From the NCBI RefSeq assembly GCF_019469205.1, contig NZ_CP048265.1:2108001-2172000 (forward strand): 64,000 nt of DNA, in the 5' to 3' direction. The translations under genes were made by a program, and so were the position numbers. Position 1 is the first letter of the stretch. Each line of letters begins with the position of its first letter. Below the pieces are notes generated by a model. The model was not told where the DNA came from, ran no database searches, and saw only the letters and a program-made list of their open reading frames with translations. Below, piece after piece: positions 1-8,593 of this stretch. The stretch is from Gilliamella sp. ESL0405. Lineage in GTDB: Bacteria; Pseudomonadota; Gammaproteobacteria; Enterobacterales; Orbaceae.

Positions 1-796
1 GTGCGGGTTGAGTTTCCCATTCAGCTTCAATTGCAGCGAGTTTTGCTGGCTGAACGGTCGTCATTTCGTGACCGGCTTCATCGCCCATAACAGCAACAAC
101 AATTGAGGTGATAAAACCAAATGTGGCGGCCACAGCAAACGAACGCTTAGCAAATCCAACATCCCGTTTTTTCAATAAATAATAGGCGCTAATACTTAAT
201 ACAAAAATAGCCCCTGTTAAGTAACCGGCGGCCACAGTATGAACGAATTTATATTGCGCAACTGAATTGGTAATGAGCTCATAAAAGTTCGCCATTTCCA
301 TACGAGAGTTGATCGGGTTGAAATCTGAACCGATTGGAAATTGCATCCAACCATTTGCAACCAAAATCCAAAGTGCAGATAAATTTGAGCCAAATGCCAC
401 ACACCAAGTGACCATAAGATGTTTACCACGGCTTAATCTGTCCCAACCAAAAAAGAACAAACCAACCATAGTTGACTCTAGGAAAAATGCCATTAAACCT
501 TCGATAGCTAATGGTGCGCCAAAAATATCCCCAACGTAGTGTGAATAATAAGACCAATTGGTACCAAACTGAAACTCCATGGTTAAACCGGTTGCCACAC
601 CAACAGCAAAGTTGATAGCAAAAAGTTTACCCCAGAATTTAGTCATATCTTTCCAGACTTGCTTACCACTAACAACGTAGACGGTTTCCATAATTGCAAG
701 CATAAACGCTAGACCTAGCGTCAATGGTACAAAAATAAAATGATACATTGCTGTGAGTGCAAACTGAAGGCGTGATAGTTCTACGATATCTAACAT
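1..796 (-). CDS. cydA: cytochrome bd ubiquinol oxidase subunit I (partial)
   Basis: Subunit I of the high-affinity quinol oxidase of the inner membrane, which reduces oxygen to water and carries hemes b558, b595 and d. The first 265 codons are present and the gene runs off the left edge. The N-terminus [20 protein letters not shown] matches CydA and includes the conserved region with His at about residue 19; further hydrophobic helices follow. The ATG at 796 is preceded by GGGAGC, a good ribosome binding site. It lies just downstream of sucCD on the same strand, as in E. coli apart from inserted genes. An FNR-type promoter sits upstream (851-893). Identification is firm; the C-terminal part and cydB are not visible. 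Confidence 0.95.
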   Translation of the reverse strand, partial: MLDIVELSRLQFALTAMYHFIFVPLTLGLAFMLAIMETVYVVSGKQVWKDMTKFWGKLFAINFAVGVATGLTMEFQFGTNWSYYSHYVGDIFGAPLAIEGLMAFFLESTMVGLFFFGWDRLSRGKHLMVTWCVAFGSNLSALWILVANGWMQFPIGSDFNPINSRMEMANFYELITNSVAQYKFVHTVAAGYLTGAIFVLSISAYYLLKKRDVGFAKRSFAVAATFGFITSIVVAVMGDEAGHEMTTVQPAKLAAIEAEWETQPA

Positions 797-850
797 AGGT
801 GCTCCCTAATCCTTTAAATGCCCACAAAATTTATAACGTTATTTACGCTT

Positions 851-893
851 ATTGTACAACAATATTTAGAGAATAAAAATTGATAAATATCAA
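851..893 (-). promoter_or_regulatory. FNR-activated cydA promoter
   Basis: A perfect FNR box TTGAT-N4-ATCAA lies at 880-893. On the minus strand a -10 hexamer TACAAT (complement of 851-856) has its centre 33 bp from the box centre. That spacing puts the FNR site near -41.5, the class II activating position. The start site would be near 845, about 50 bases before the cydA ATG. The sequence match is direct; activation under low oxygen is inferred from the spacing. Confidence 0.7.
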
Positions 894-900
894 AAATTGA

Positions 901-1770
901 TCATTTAATACGTTTTTTTACTGCTTCACCAATATCTGCTAGACTACTAACAACCGTGATACCTGCTGCTTGTAATGCTTTCGTTTTTTCTTCTGCCGTG
1001 CCTTTGTTACCCGATATAATAGCGCCTGCATGTCCCATACGTTTACCGGCAGGTGCCGATACGCCAGCAATGTATGCAACAACAGGTTTAGTAACATTGT
1101 GTTTGATATATTGCGCCGCTTCTTCTTCAGCGCTACCACCAATCTCGCCAATCATGACAATTGCTTGAGTTTTAGGGTCTTGTTCAAGTAATTTTAAAAT
1201 AGAAATAAAATCACTTCCCGGGATTGGGTCTCCACCGATGCCAACGCAAACCGATTGCCCTAATCCAATATCTGTTGTTTGTTTAACTGCTTCATACGTT
1301 AACGTTCCGGAGCGAGAAACAATGCCAACTTTACCGGCTAAATGAATATGTCCCGGCATGATGCCAATTTTACACTCATCCGGAACAATAATGCCCGGGC
1401 AGTTTGGACCAATCATTGTGACATTTTTTTGAATGAGTTTTTCTTTTACCACTAGCATATCTAAAGTAGGAATGCCTTCGGTAATACAGACTATCAACTC
1501 AATACCGGCATCAATTGCTTCTAAAATAGAATCTTTACCAAATGCCGCAGGAACATAAATAACACTAGCAGTTGCGCCGGTCGCTAAAACGGCTTCTTTA
1601 ACAGTATTAAACACTGGCAAACCTAAATGCGTCGTTCCACCTTTACCCGGTGTAACACCACCAACTAATTTTGTTCCATAAGCTAACGCTTGCTCTGAAT
1701 GAAAAGTGCCTTGACTGCCGGTAAAACCCTGACAAATAACTTTGGTATCTTTATTGATTAAAATTGACAT
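901..1770 (-). CDS. sucD: succinyl-CoA synthetase subunit alpha
   Basis: Alpha subunit of succinyl-CoA synthetase, the TCA-cycle enzyme that couples succinyl-CoA and succinate interconversion to nucleotide triphosphate. The 289-residue protein has the usual length. It shows the CoA-binding fold at the N-terminus ([18 protein letters not shown]), the GPNCPGI segment and the phosphohistidine loop GHAGAIISG near residue 246. It starts 23 bases after the sucC stop, with GGAGAA as ribosome binding site, so the two form an operon. About 100 bases further on is cydA. Confidence 0.97.
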   Translation of the reverse strand: MSILINKDTKVICQGFTGSQGTFHSEQALAYGTKLVGGVTPGKGGTTHLGLPVFNTVKEAVLATGATASVIYVPAAFGKDSILEAIDAGIELIVCITEGIPTLDMLVVKEKLIQKNVTMIGPNCPGIIVPDECKIGIMPGHIHLAGKVGIVSRSGTLTYEAVKQTTDIGLGQSVCVGIGGDPIPGSDFISILKLLEQDPKTQAIVMIGEIGGSAEEEAAQYIKHNVTKPVVAYIAGVSAPAGKRMGHAGAIISGNKGTAEEKTKALQAAGITVVSSLADIGEAVKKRIK

Positions 1771-1793
1771 AATTATTGTTCTCCACTCTTCCT

Positions 1794-2966
1794 TTATTGT
1801 GCAACCGTCACGATTTTTTGTGCCGCATCGGTTAAGCTTTCTGCGGTAATAACATTTAATTTGCTATCAGCTAAAATCTCTCTGGCAAGCTGCGCATTAT
1901 TACCCTCAAGCCGAACAACAACAGGAACAGTCAGACCAATTTCTTTAATTGCACTGATAATACCGTCAGCAATTAAATCACAACGAACAATACCACCAAA
2001 AATATTGACTAAAATAGCCTTCACATTTTGGTCAGATAAAATCAGTTTAAAGGCTTCAGCAACACGCTCTTTAGTGGTGCCGCCACCAACATCAAGAAAA
2101 TTAGCCGGTGCACCGCCATACAGTTTGATCATGTCCATAGTCGCCATTGCCAAACCCGCACCGTTCACCATACAGCCAATATTGCCGTCAAGTGATACAT
2201 AGCTAATGCCTTGCTTTGCCGCAATCGATTCACGTTCATCTTCTTGAGTCGTATCACGTAAAATGCTTAAATCGGGGTGTCTGTACATAGCATTATCATC
2301 TAAGACCACTTTAGCATCTAAACAGATTAACTGCTCACAACCAGTAATCACCAGCGGATTAACTTCGGCCAGTGAAACATCATTTTCTAAAAACAGGTTA
2401 GCAAAATTGACAAAAAGTTTAGCAAATTGGTTAATAAGTTTACCGCTTAAGCCCAATTTAAAAGCCAACTCACGACCTTGAAAAGCATTTGCGCCCGTAA
2501 GTGGATCGAGGGAGACTTTATGAATTAAATGAGGAGATTTTTCAGCAACACTTTCAATATCAACCCCGCCTTCAGTTGATGCCATAATCACAACTCGTTT
2601 GGTACTACGATCAATAACGGCACCTAAATAGAGTTCTTTCACAATTTCAGACGCTTTTTCAATTAAGATTTTATTTACCGGTTGCCCTTTTGCGGTTGTT
2701 TGATAAGTTACCAGATGCTGACCTAACCATTTTTCAGCAAAAATTTTGATTTGGTTAAAATCTTCGGTACATATTACGCCACCGGATTTACCTCTTCCCC
2801 CAGCATGAACCTGACATTTAGCCACCCAAGCACCTTTCTGCGTTTGTGATGACAATTCAGCTAATGTATCTTGAATTTCATCAATTGAGTTACAAACGTA
2901 CCCTTCAGGTACAGGTAAATTGTATTGTTTAAAAAGATGTTTGGATTGATACTCATGCAAGTTCAT
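1794..2966 (-). CDS. sucC: succinyl-CoA synthetase subunit beta
   Basis: Beta (ATP-grasp) subunit of succinyl-CoA synthetase, 390 residues from the ATG at 2966. The N-terminus [15 protein letters not shown] matches the family. A TTG 15 bases upstream would add MRNLF but overlaps the likely ribosome binding site, so it is rejected. The glycine-rich stretch [11 protein letters not shown] and the motif [11 protein letters not shown] are conserved. Unlike E. coli, sucA and sucB (2-oxoglutarate dehydrogenase) are not upstream; the next gene is the divergent fldA. The pair may therefore serve succinyl-CoA or ATP needs in a branched TCA pathway; that is inference. Confidence 0.96.
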   Translation of the reverse strand: MNLHEYQSKHLFKQYNLPVPEGYVCNSIDEIQDTLAELSSQTQKGAWVAKCQVHAGGRGKSGGVICTEDFNQIKIFAEKWLGQHLVTYQTTAKGQPVNKILIEKASEIVKELYLGAVIDRSTKRVVIMASTEGGVDIESVAEKSPHLIHKVSLDPLTGANAFQGRELAFKLGLSGKLINQFAKLFVNFANLFLENDVSLAEVNPLVITGCEQLICLDAKVVLDDNAMYRHPDLSILRDTTQEDERESIAAKQGISYVSLDGNIGCMVNGAGLAMATMDMIKLYGGAPANFLDVGGGTTKERVAEAFKLILSDQNVKAILVNIFGGIVRCDLIADGIISAIKEIGLTVPVVVRLEGNNAQLAREILADSKLNVITAESLTDAAQKIVTVAQ

Positions 2967-3072
2967 AAATAAATTCCGCAACTTAGATTGATATAAAATT
3001 GTAATAATTCTAATCCAAGATGAATAAATTGTGTAGTAAATAATAACTCTTGTTTATTGTAATTGAGAATTA

Positions 3073-3101
3073 TTGCTGATAAGAAGTGACAATGATATAC
3101 T
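3073..3101 (+). promoter_or_regulatory. putative sigma-70 promoter of fldA
   Basis: A -35-like TTGCTG (3073-3078) and -10 TATACT (3096-3101) are separated by 17 bases and lie 43 bases before the fldA start. The -10 is good and the -35 moderate. I saw no convincing Fur box here. Confidence 0.45.
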
Positions 3102-3143
3102 CAAAACATATTTTCATAGCGTAATAAAAGTAAAGGTAAAAAT

Positions 3144-3656
3144 ATGGCAAAAGTTGGTATTTTTTTTGGTAGTGATACTGGCAATACAGAAAAGGTAGCT
3201 CAGCGAATTCAAGAAATATTAGGTAGTGATAACGCAGATCTTTTCGATATTGCAAAAACCACTAAAGAACATATTGAAAAATACGATTATCTATTTTTTG
3301 GCATCCCGACTTGGTACTATGGTGAGTCACAAGCTGATTGGGATGATTTTTTTCCGAGTTTAGAACAAATTGATTTTAAGGGTAAAACTGTTGCTATCTT
3401 TGGTTGTGGTGATCAAGAAGATTACGCCGAATATTTCTGTGATGCAATGGGTACTATCCGTGATGTTATTGAACCGAAAGAAGCTAAAATTGTCGGTCAC
3501 TGGCCTACTGAAGGCTACAGTTTTGAAGCGTCTAAAAGTCTTGTTGATGATAACCACTTTATTGGGTTAGCTATCGATGAAGATCGTCAACCAGAATTAA
3601 CTCAAGACCGTATTAATAATTGGGTAAATCAAGTTAAAACTGAAATGAATATTTAA
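3144..3656 (+). CDS. fldA: flavodoxin I
   Basis: Small cytoplasmic FMN electron carrier for reductive enzymes such as radical SAM activators, ribonucleotide reductase activation and biotin synthesis. The 170-residue protein begins MAKVGIFFGSDTGNTEK, whose S-D-T-G-N-T at residues 10-15 is the FMN phosphate loop. The FMN-flanking loops PTWYYGE and GCGDQEDYAEYF are also present. Its length fits the long-chain flavodoxins. fur follows 78 bases downstream, as in E. coli where fldA and fur are adjacent. The ribosome binding site is AAAGG, close to the ATG. Confidence 0.97.
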   Translation: MAKVGIFFGSDTGNTEKVAQRIQEILGSDNADLFDIAKTTKEHIEKYDYLFFGIPTWYYGESQADWDDFFPSLEQIDFKGKTVAIFGCGDQEDYAEYFCDAMGTIRDVIEPKEAKIVGHWPTEGYSFEASKSLVDDNHFIGLAIDEDRQPELTQDRINNWVNQVKTEMNI

Positions 3657-3695
3657 TCTATTGCAATGATTTCTTTTATTTCCTGTACATATACT

Positions 3696-3701
3696 TATAA
3701 T
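3696..3701 (+). promoter_or_regulatory. -10 element upstream of fur
   Basis: A perfect TATAAT lies 33 bases before the fur start, in the 78-base gap after fldA. The -35 region (about 3673-3678) is poor, so fur may be transcribed both from here and by read-through from fldA. Confidence 0.45.
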
Positions 3702-3734
3702 GTCTCCCTTTAATTAACAAAACTGGAATGTAAT

Positions 3735-4193
3735 ATGACAAATCATGATAATGATAATAATGCTGCGTTAAAAAGCGCAGGTTTAAAGGTTACGTTACCG
3801 CGATTAAAAATTTTAGAATTATTACGTGATCCTTCATGCCAACATATCACGGTTGAAGATCTTTATAAAAAGTTACTGGATATGGGTGAAGAAATCGGGC
3901 TTGCGACCGTTTACCGTGTATTAAATCAGTTTGATGATGCTGGGATCGTAACTCGCCATAACTTCGAAGGCGGAAGAGCAGTTTTTGAGCTTGCAACACA
4001 ACAACATCATGATCATTTAATTTGTCTTGATTGTGGTGAAGTATTTGAATTTCGTGATGAGATTATCAATAAAAGACAAAAAGAGATAGCTGAACAATAT
4101 GGTGTTAAATTAACTTTCCACAGTTTATATCTTTATGGTCACTGTCAATCTGGTAATTGTAAAGCACACCCTGAACTTCATCAAAAAAAATAA
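3735..4193 (+). CDS. fur: ferric uptake regulator Fur
   Basis: Iron-responsive dimeric repressor. The 152-residue protein has the winged-helix DNA-binding half (GLKVTLPRLKILELL, LATVYRVLNQFDDAG) and the metal-binding half with HHDHLICLDCGEV, whose His residues and CxxC pair are the family's metal ligands. A second Cys pair is seen in GHCQSGNCKAH near the C-terminus. The length is normal. It follows fldA and ends in a strong terminator. Confidence 0.98.
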   Translation: MTNHDNDNNAALKSAGLKVTLPRLKILELLRDPSCQHITVEDLYKKLLDMGEEIGLATVYRVLNQFDDAGIVTRHNFEGGRAVFELATQQHHDHLICLDCGEVFEFRDEIINKRQKEIAEQYGVKLTFHSLYLYGHCQSGNCKAHPELHQKK

Positions 4194-4216
4194 GCCTATT
4201 TTAATAGGCTTTTTAT
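4192..4216 (+). terminator. Rho-independent terminator of fur
   Basis: Stem AAGCCTATT (4192-4200) pairs with AATAGGCTT (4203-4211) and is followed by a T-rich tract. It begins within the fur stop codon. Confidence 0.85.
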
Positions 4217-4258
4217 TTATATAAATATCGTGATTTCTCTGTTAGGTTAATTAACATA

Positions 4259-4801
4259 ATGAAACAACTTCTCAATTTTATACCGCTAGTTATCTTTTTT
4301 ATTTTTTTATCGATATATGATATTTTCGTCGGCGTTCAAGCTTTGATGATCGCCTCAACGGTAAGTTTTCTTACCATACTGATAATGTATAGAAAAATTG
4401 ATAAAATTGAACTTATCTCTTATTTAATGGTTATGGTTTTTGGTGGTTTTACGCTCTTTACCCGAGAGCCAAATATCATTAAGTGGAAAGTGACAATCAT
4501 CAACTTTTTATTCGCATCAGCACTACTAGTTAGCCAATATTTTTTCAAAAAAAATCTATTGCAAAAAATGTTAGGTAAAGAGTTACAACTCGATAACCAT
4601 ATTTGGAATAGACTAAATTTATTATGGATAAGCTTTTTTGTAGTTTTCGGTATCATAAGCTTAGTAGCAACTTACTATGCGACAGATTATGTCTTCTGGA
4701 TTTTTAAAGTATTTGTCTTACCCGGCGCATCATTACTCTTATCCTTAATTTCAGGTATTTACATTTATAAAAATATGAATAAAAATGCAGATAGTGAGTA
4801 A
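4259..4801 (+). CDS. yciB: inner membrane septation/intermembrane lipid-related protein YciB
   Basis: Polytopic inner-membrane protein of the YciB/IspZ family, linked to cell envelope synthesis and septation. The 180-residue protein has five or six hydrophobic segments. It starts MKQLLNFIPLVIFFIF and contains the family stretch FTREPNIIKWKVTIINFLF. It begins 43 bases after the fur terminator and is followed by yciA 25 bases later, as in E. coli. The molecular role of the family is not settled. Confidence 0.93.
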   Translation: MKQLLNFIPLVIFFIFLSIYDIFVGVQALMIASTVSFLTILIMYRKIDKIELISYLMVMVFGGFTLFTREPNIIKWKVTIINFLFASALLVSQYFFKKNLLQKMLGKELQLDNHIWNRLNLLWISFFVVFGIISLVATYYATDYVFWIFKVFVLPGASLLLSLISGIYIYKNMNKNADSE

Positions 4802-4826
4802 AAGTTATTAGCAGGAGTACGTACAA

Positions 4827-5285
4827 ATGAAACAAAACGCAACCAAACCTAATGGACAACTAGTTCTAAGAACCCTTGCAATGCCTGCTGATACAAACCC
4901 CCATGGTCATATTTTCGGGGGGTGGATAATGTCGCAAATGGATCTTGCTGGCGGTATTTTAGCCAAAGAGATAGCCAAAAGAAGAGTTGTTACAGTTAAT
5001 GCTAGTAGTATCACTTTTCATAAACCCGCTATGGTTGGGGATGTGGTTTGCTGTTATGCTCGTTGCCTTAAAACGGGTAAAACGTCAATTACCATCGCAA
5101 TTGAAGTTTGGATAAAAAAACTGACCGATTCTGATGATGCAACGCAGCGATTTTGTATTACTGATGCAACATTCACTTATGTGTCAGTAGATAAACACAA
5201 CAACCCAAAACCATTGCCTGAAATATTTCAGCATTATGACTGTAACAAAGATCCGATTAGCAAATTAAACTTGAGTCACAGTTAA
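4827..5285 (+). CDS. yciA: acyl-CoA thioesterase YciA
   Basis: Hot-dog-fold thioesterase that hydrolyses a range of acyl-CoAs. The 152-residue protein has the family signature PADTNPHGHIFGGWIMSQMD, with the catalytic Asp (MD-LAGG region) and a hot-dog core. An AGGAG ribosome binding site precedes the ATG by a good distance. It lies between yciB and clsA and is probably co-transcribed with both. Confidence 0.95.
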   Translation: MKQNATKPNGQLVLRTLAMPADTNPHGHIFGGWIMSQMDLAGGILAKEIAKRRVVTVNASSITFHKPAMVGDVVCCYARCLKTGKTSITIAIEVWIKKLTDSDDATQRFCITDATFTYVSVDKHNNPKPLPEIFQHYDCNKDPISKLNLSHS

Positions 5286-5290
5286 CAACT

Positions 5291-6754
5291 ATGCAATTTA
5301 CTTCATTTCATGCATTAATTAGCACAATGATCTTACTTGGTTATTGGTTGATAATTGTTGCGACAACATTACGTATCGTCTTTAAACGTAGACCGACGAC
5401 GTATGTCGTTGCATGGATGTTAGTTATCTATATCTTACCTATTCTGGGCGTCATTCTCTATTTTGCGCTCGGTGAAGCGCATCTAGGGCAGCAACGGGTC
5501 AAACGAGCGCAAAAAATGCGCCCAACCATTGCTAACTTTATTAATAAGATTAGTGAATTGCAAGGCATTTTCACTGGCAATGTCAGTCAAGTCAGTAAAC
5601 CAATTTTTCAACTTTGCAAACATCAAACCGGACTTGAAGGAATTAATGGCAATCATATAGAACTATTGAGCGATACCGATGCCATTTTTGATCGCCTTAT
5701 CGAAGATATTAATCAAGCCACCTCTAATATTGAAATGGTCTTTTATATCTGGAATGAAGGTGGAAGAGCCGATGATGTTGAAGCGGCATTAATTCAAGCA
5801 ACCAAACGTGGGGTAGTATGCCGTTTGATGCTCGATTCAGCCGGTAGCCGACACTTTATTAGGACGGATGCCAGCAAAAGGATGCGTGAAGCTGGCATTA
5901 TTATTGTTGAAGCTCTGAAAGTAAACCTACTAAGATTCATGTTCAGACGACTTGATTTACGTCAACACCGAAAAGTCGCCATCATTGATAATTACATCTC
6001 TTATACCGGCAGTATGAATATTGTCGATCCAAGATTTTTCAAACAAAATAAGCATGTTGGGGAATGGGTTGATGTTATGGTAAGAATGCGAGGACCTGTC
6101 ACAACCTTAATGGGCGCTATTTATGCCAGTGATTGGGAACTTGAAACCGGCGATTACCTTGCTTTACCAAAAATTACCGATTTTGCCGAACCACCGGAAG
6201 AGAAAAAACACATTATGCAGCTTATTGCTTCAGGTCCGGGTTATATGGAAAATATGATCCACCAAGTACTACTTACCGCTATCTATTCTGCACAAGAACA
6301 GATAATTTTCACAACGCCTTACTTAGTCCCGAGTGATGATATCTTGCATGCAGTATGTACTGCTGCGCAGCGTGGCGTGGAAGTGATTATTATCATTCCG
6401 AAGAAAAATGATTCACTAATGGTAAAATGGGCAAGCCGTGCTTTCTTTTCTGAATTATTAGACGGCGGTGTTAAACTTTATCAATTCAATGATAATTTGC
6501 TACACACGAAAAGCGTTTTAATCGACAACCAATTGAGTTTAGTCGGTACCGTAAACTTAGATATGCGGAGTTTATGGCTTAACTTTGAAATTACAACGGT
6601 TATTGACGATGCTGAATTTGCTAAGTCCTTATCGTTGCTATTACAGCAATATTTATCTCAATCAGAAGAAGTTAATGTTGAAGAATGGAAAAAACGCCCA
6701 TTCTGGCAACATGTGTTTGAACGGCTATTTTACTTCTTCGCCCCGTTGCTATAA
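5291..6754 (+). CDS. clsA: cardiolipin synthase A
   Basis: Membrane phospholipase-D-family enzyme that condenses two phosphatidylglycerol molecules into cardiolipin. The 487-residue protein has two N-terminal membrane helices and two HKD catalytic motifs: HRKVAIID near residue 227 and HTKSVLID near residue 405, the latter followed by GTVNLDMRS. The length matches ClsA of E. coli (486). It starts 5 bases after the yciA stop, suggesting translational coupling in a yciB-yciA-clsA operon. The gene converges on cpdA. Confidence 0.96.
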   Translation: MQFTSFHALISTMILLGYWLIIVATTLRIVFKRRPTTYVVAWMLVIYILPILGVILYFALGEAHLGQQRVKRAQKMRPTIANFINKISELQGIFTGNVSQVSKPIFQLCKHQTGLEGINGNHIELLSDTDAIFDRLIEDINQATSNIEMVFYIWNEGGRADDVEAALIQATKRGVVCRLMLDSAGSRHFIRTDASKRMREAGIIIVEALKVNLLRFMFRRLDLRQHRKVAIIDNYISYTGSMNIVDPRFFKQNKHVGEWVDVMVRMRGPVTTLMGAIYASDWELETGDYLALPKITDFAEPPEEKKHIMQLIASGPGYMENMIHQVLLTAIYSAQEQIIFTTPYLVPSDDILHAVCTAAQRGVEVIIIIPKKNDSLMVKWASRAFFSELLDGGVKLYQFNDNLLHTKSVLIDNQLSLVGTVNLDMRSLWLNFEITTVIDDAEFAKSLSLLLQQYLSQSEEVNVEEWKKRPFWQHVFERLFYFFAPLL

Positions 6755-6824
6755 AACAACGCAATCAAAATCACTTATTATCTAAAATCGGTAAAAGATG
6801 ATATGTCATCGATAACAGCTAGAG

Positions 6825-7655
6825 TTAATAGCCGTTTTGTGACAAATCGGGGGCAAATGGGTTATTGGCTAATCGATGAACTTCGGTTGTGAGACTACCG
6901 TCAAGGTGTAACGTTATTTCTCGCCAGCCAGGCGCATCGTCATTCGATAATTGAAAATCATAACAAGCCGGTTTAAATTGAAAACAGGTCGACGGCGTTG
7001 AAAACGCTAAACAATGGTGCCAACGATGATCTTGCTGTTGATGAATATGTCCCCAACCTACAGCCTTTATCTGAGTATGGCTCTGAATAATTTTCTCCAG
7101 CGCTTCACTATTTTTTAAAGTATGTTGATCGAGCCAATGACAACCGGACTGAATCGGATGATGATGCAAAAAGACTAAGGCATGTCTGTCAGCGTGCTGC
7201 AACAAAGCATGTTGTAAAAATGTCAGTTCTGACTCAGGTAAAAAACCATGAGCATGACCCACAACTTGACTATTTAATAAAACGATAAGCCACTTGTCGC
7301 CAAACAAAACAATTTTGTTATCGGCAAGCTGATAATGGGCAAACACATCTTGCATAAAAGTATAATTATCGTGATTTCCGGCTAACCAAACACATGGAGT
7401 ATTAAACTTAATTATTTGCTCAGCAAAACGAGCGTAAGCTTTTTGGGAGCCATCTTGTACAAAATCACCAGTAGCCACAATCAAATCAAACTTTTTCTTA
7501 CTTTTTTTAATTTCGTCGATGACCGATAAAAAACTTTTGTTTGAGTTTATGCCAAGTAGGCAACCTTCCTCATCCGAAAAAAGATGAGTATCGGTAATAT
7601 GCAAAATTTTTCCGTAATTTTTTCTACTTACTTGAAGCTTCAAATGTGACTCCAA
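6825..7655 (-). CDS. cpdA: 3',5'-cyclic-AMP phosphodiesterase CpdA
   Basis: Metallophosphoesterase that hydrolyses cAMP to AMP and so damps cAMP-CRP signalling. The 276-residue protein shows the metal-binding blocks in order: DTHLF, GDFVQDGS, GNHDN, HHHPIQSG and GWGHIHQQ. The N-terminus MESHLKLQ agrees with E. coli CpdA. A CRP-type palindrome lies about 115-130 bases upstream (7769-7784), which would give feedback control. In E. coli yqiB separates nudF and cpdA; here that gene is missing. Confidence 0.94.
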   Translation of the reverse strand: MESHLKLQVSRKNYGKILHITDTHLFSDEEGCLLGINSNKSFLSVIDEIKKSKKKFDLIVATGDFVQDGSQKAYARFAEQIIKFNTPCVWLAGNHDNYTFMQDVFAHYQLADNKIVLFGDKWLIVLLNSQVVGHAHGFLPESELTFLQHALLQHADRHALVFLHHHPIQSGCHWLDQHTLKNSEALEKIIQSHTQIKAVGWGHIHQQQDHRWHHCLAFSTPSTCFQFKPACYDFQLSNDDAPGWREITLHLDGSLTTEVHRLANNPFAPDLSQNGY

Positions 7656-7768
7656 AATTTACCTCAATAATTTATAAGTCTATAATTATGCTCAATAATG
7701 TTGGCAGATGAAATATCATTGTAACTATTGCTGCAATTTTTATTTTAAATCATAGCGTTATATTAAAT

Positions 7769-7784
7769 TGTAAAGTAGATCACA
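7769..7784 (-). promoter_or_regulatory. CRP site upstream of cpdA
   Basis: TGTAA-N6-TCACA matches the CRP consensus TGTGA-N6-TCACA at nine of ten positions. It sits between the nudF 3' end and the cpdA start. The position relative to a start site is uncertain because no clear cpdA promoter stands out. Confidence 0.65.
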
Positions 7785-7826
7785 TTTTTATGAAAGAAAT
7801 AAAATAGTAATGTTCGTGAAAATAAA

Positions 7827-8456
7827 CTATTTCCATTCATTCTTTAACTTTATATGATTTAATTGTAACCACTGAAGTGCAATAATCGATGCGGCATTAT
7901 TAATTATACCCTTCTCCACCCAATCATACGCTTGTTCACGGCTAACCACATGAACCTTAATATCTTCGTTCTCGTCCGCTAGTCCATGCACGCCTTTTGC
8001 GGTCGATGCATCAACTTCACCGACTAGAATATGCAGTTGCTCGGTTAATCCGCCCGGTGAAGCTAAATAACTGATAATGGGTTTACATCGACCGATACTT
8101 ATTCCGGCTTCTTCCATAGCTTCACGCCGTGCGACTTGTTCAAAAGTCTCATTTTCGTGATCCATCATACCTGCAATCAACTCAAGTATCCAAGGGCTAT
8201 CTTGCGTTTCAATGGCTGCAATTCGAATCTGTTCAATAAGTACAACTTCATCACGTTTTGCATCAAAAGCCAATAATACCACCGCATGCCCACGCTCTAG
8301 AATTTCACGGGTTACCTCTTGGCTAATTGAACCGTCAAATTTTCGATATTTAAAACGATATTCAAGTAACGAAAAAAAACCTTTATACAACACTTTTTTG
8401 GTTAAATTAAAGACATCTTTTTTACCAAACTCTACTGGCGTGTTTTTAAATTTCAT
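7827..8456 (-). CDS. nudF: ADP-ribose pyrophosphatase NudF
   Basis: Nudix hydrolase that splits ADP-ribose to AMP and ribose 5-phosphate. From the ATG at 8456, with GGGA 8 bases upstream, it has 209 residues; a TTG 12 bases further upstream is possible but less likely. The Nudix helix REAMEEAG is intact, and the C-terminal HGLADENEDIKVHVVSREQA closely matches E. coli NudF. The glycine that opens the Nudix box is six residues, not five, before the conserved Glu, a one-residue insertion in the loop. It is divergent from tolC, as in E. coli. Confidence 0.94.
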   Translation of the reverse strand: MKFKNTPVEFGKKDVFNLTKKVLYKGFFSLLEYRFKYRKFDGSISQEVTREILERGHAVVLLAFDAKRDEVVLIEQIRIAAIETQDSPWILELIAGMMDHENETFEQVARREAMEEAGISIGRCKPIISYLASPGGLTEQLHILVGEVDASTAKGVHGLADENEDIKVHVVSREQAYDWVEKGIINNAASIIALQWLQLNHIKLKNEWK

Positions 8457-8593
8457 ATCAAATCCCAATTTTAAGCTAAATTTTAATAAAAAGTGCGAAT
8501 AACAAACTTGAATACTTACTATATGCTAATTATCTGTTAAAATTATGCAATTGAAAATAATATTATATTTTAATGCTTTTAAAGAGAAGATTG

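Noticed and set aside
3060-3095. Possible Fur box upstream of fldA (GAGAATTATTGCTGATAAG)
   Set aside because: Too few matches to the 19-bp consensus to claim.
8480-8510. AAGTGCG-like word resembling the Pasteurellaceae uptake signal
   Set aside because: Only partial matches and too few in the window to suggest an enriched uptake sequence.
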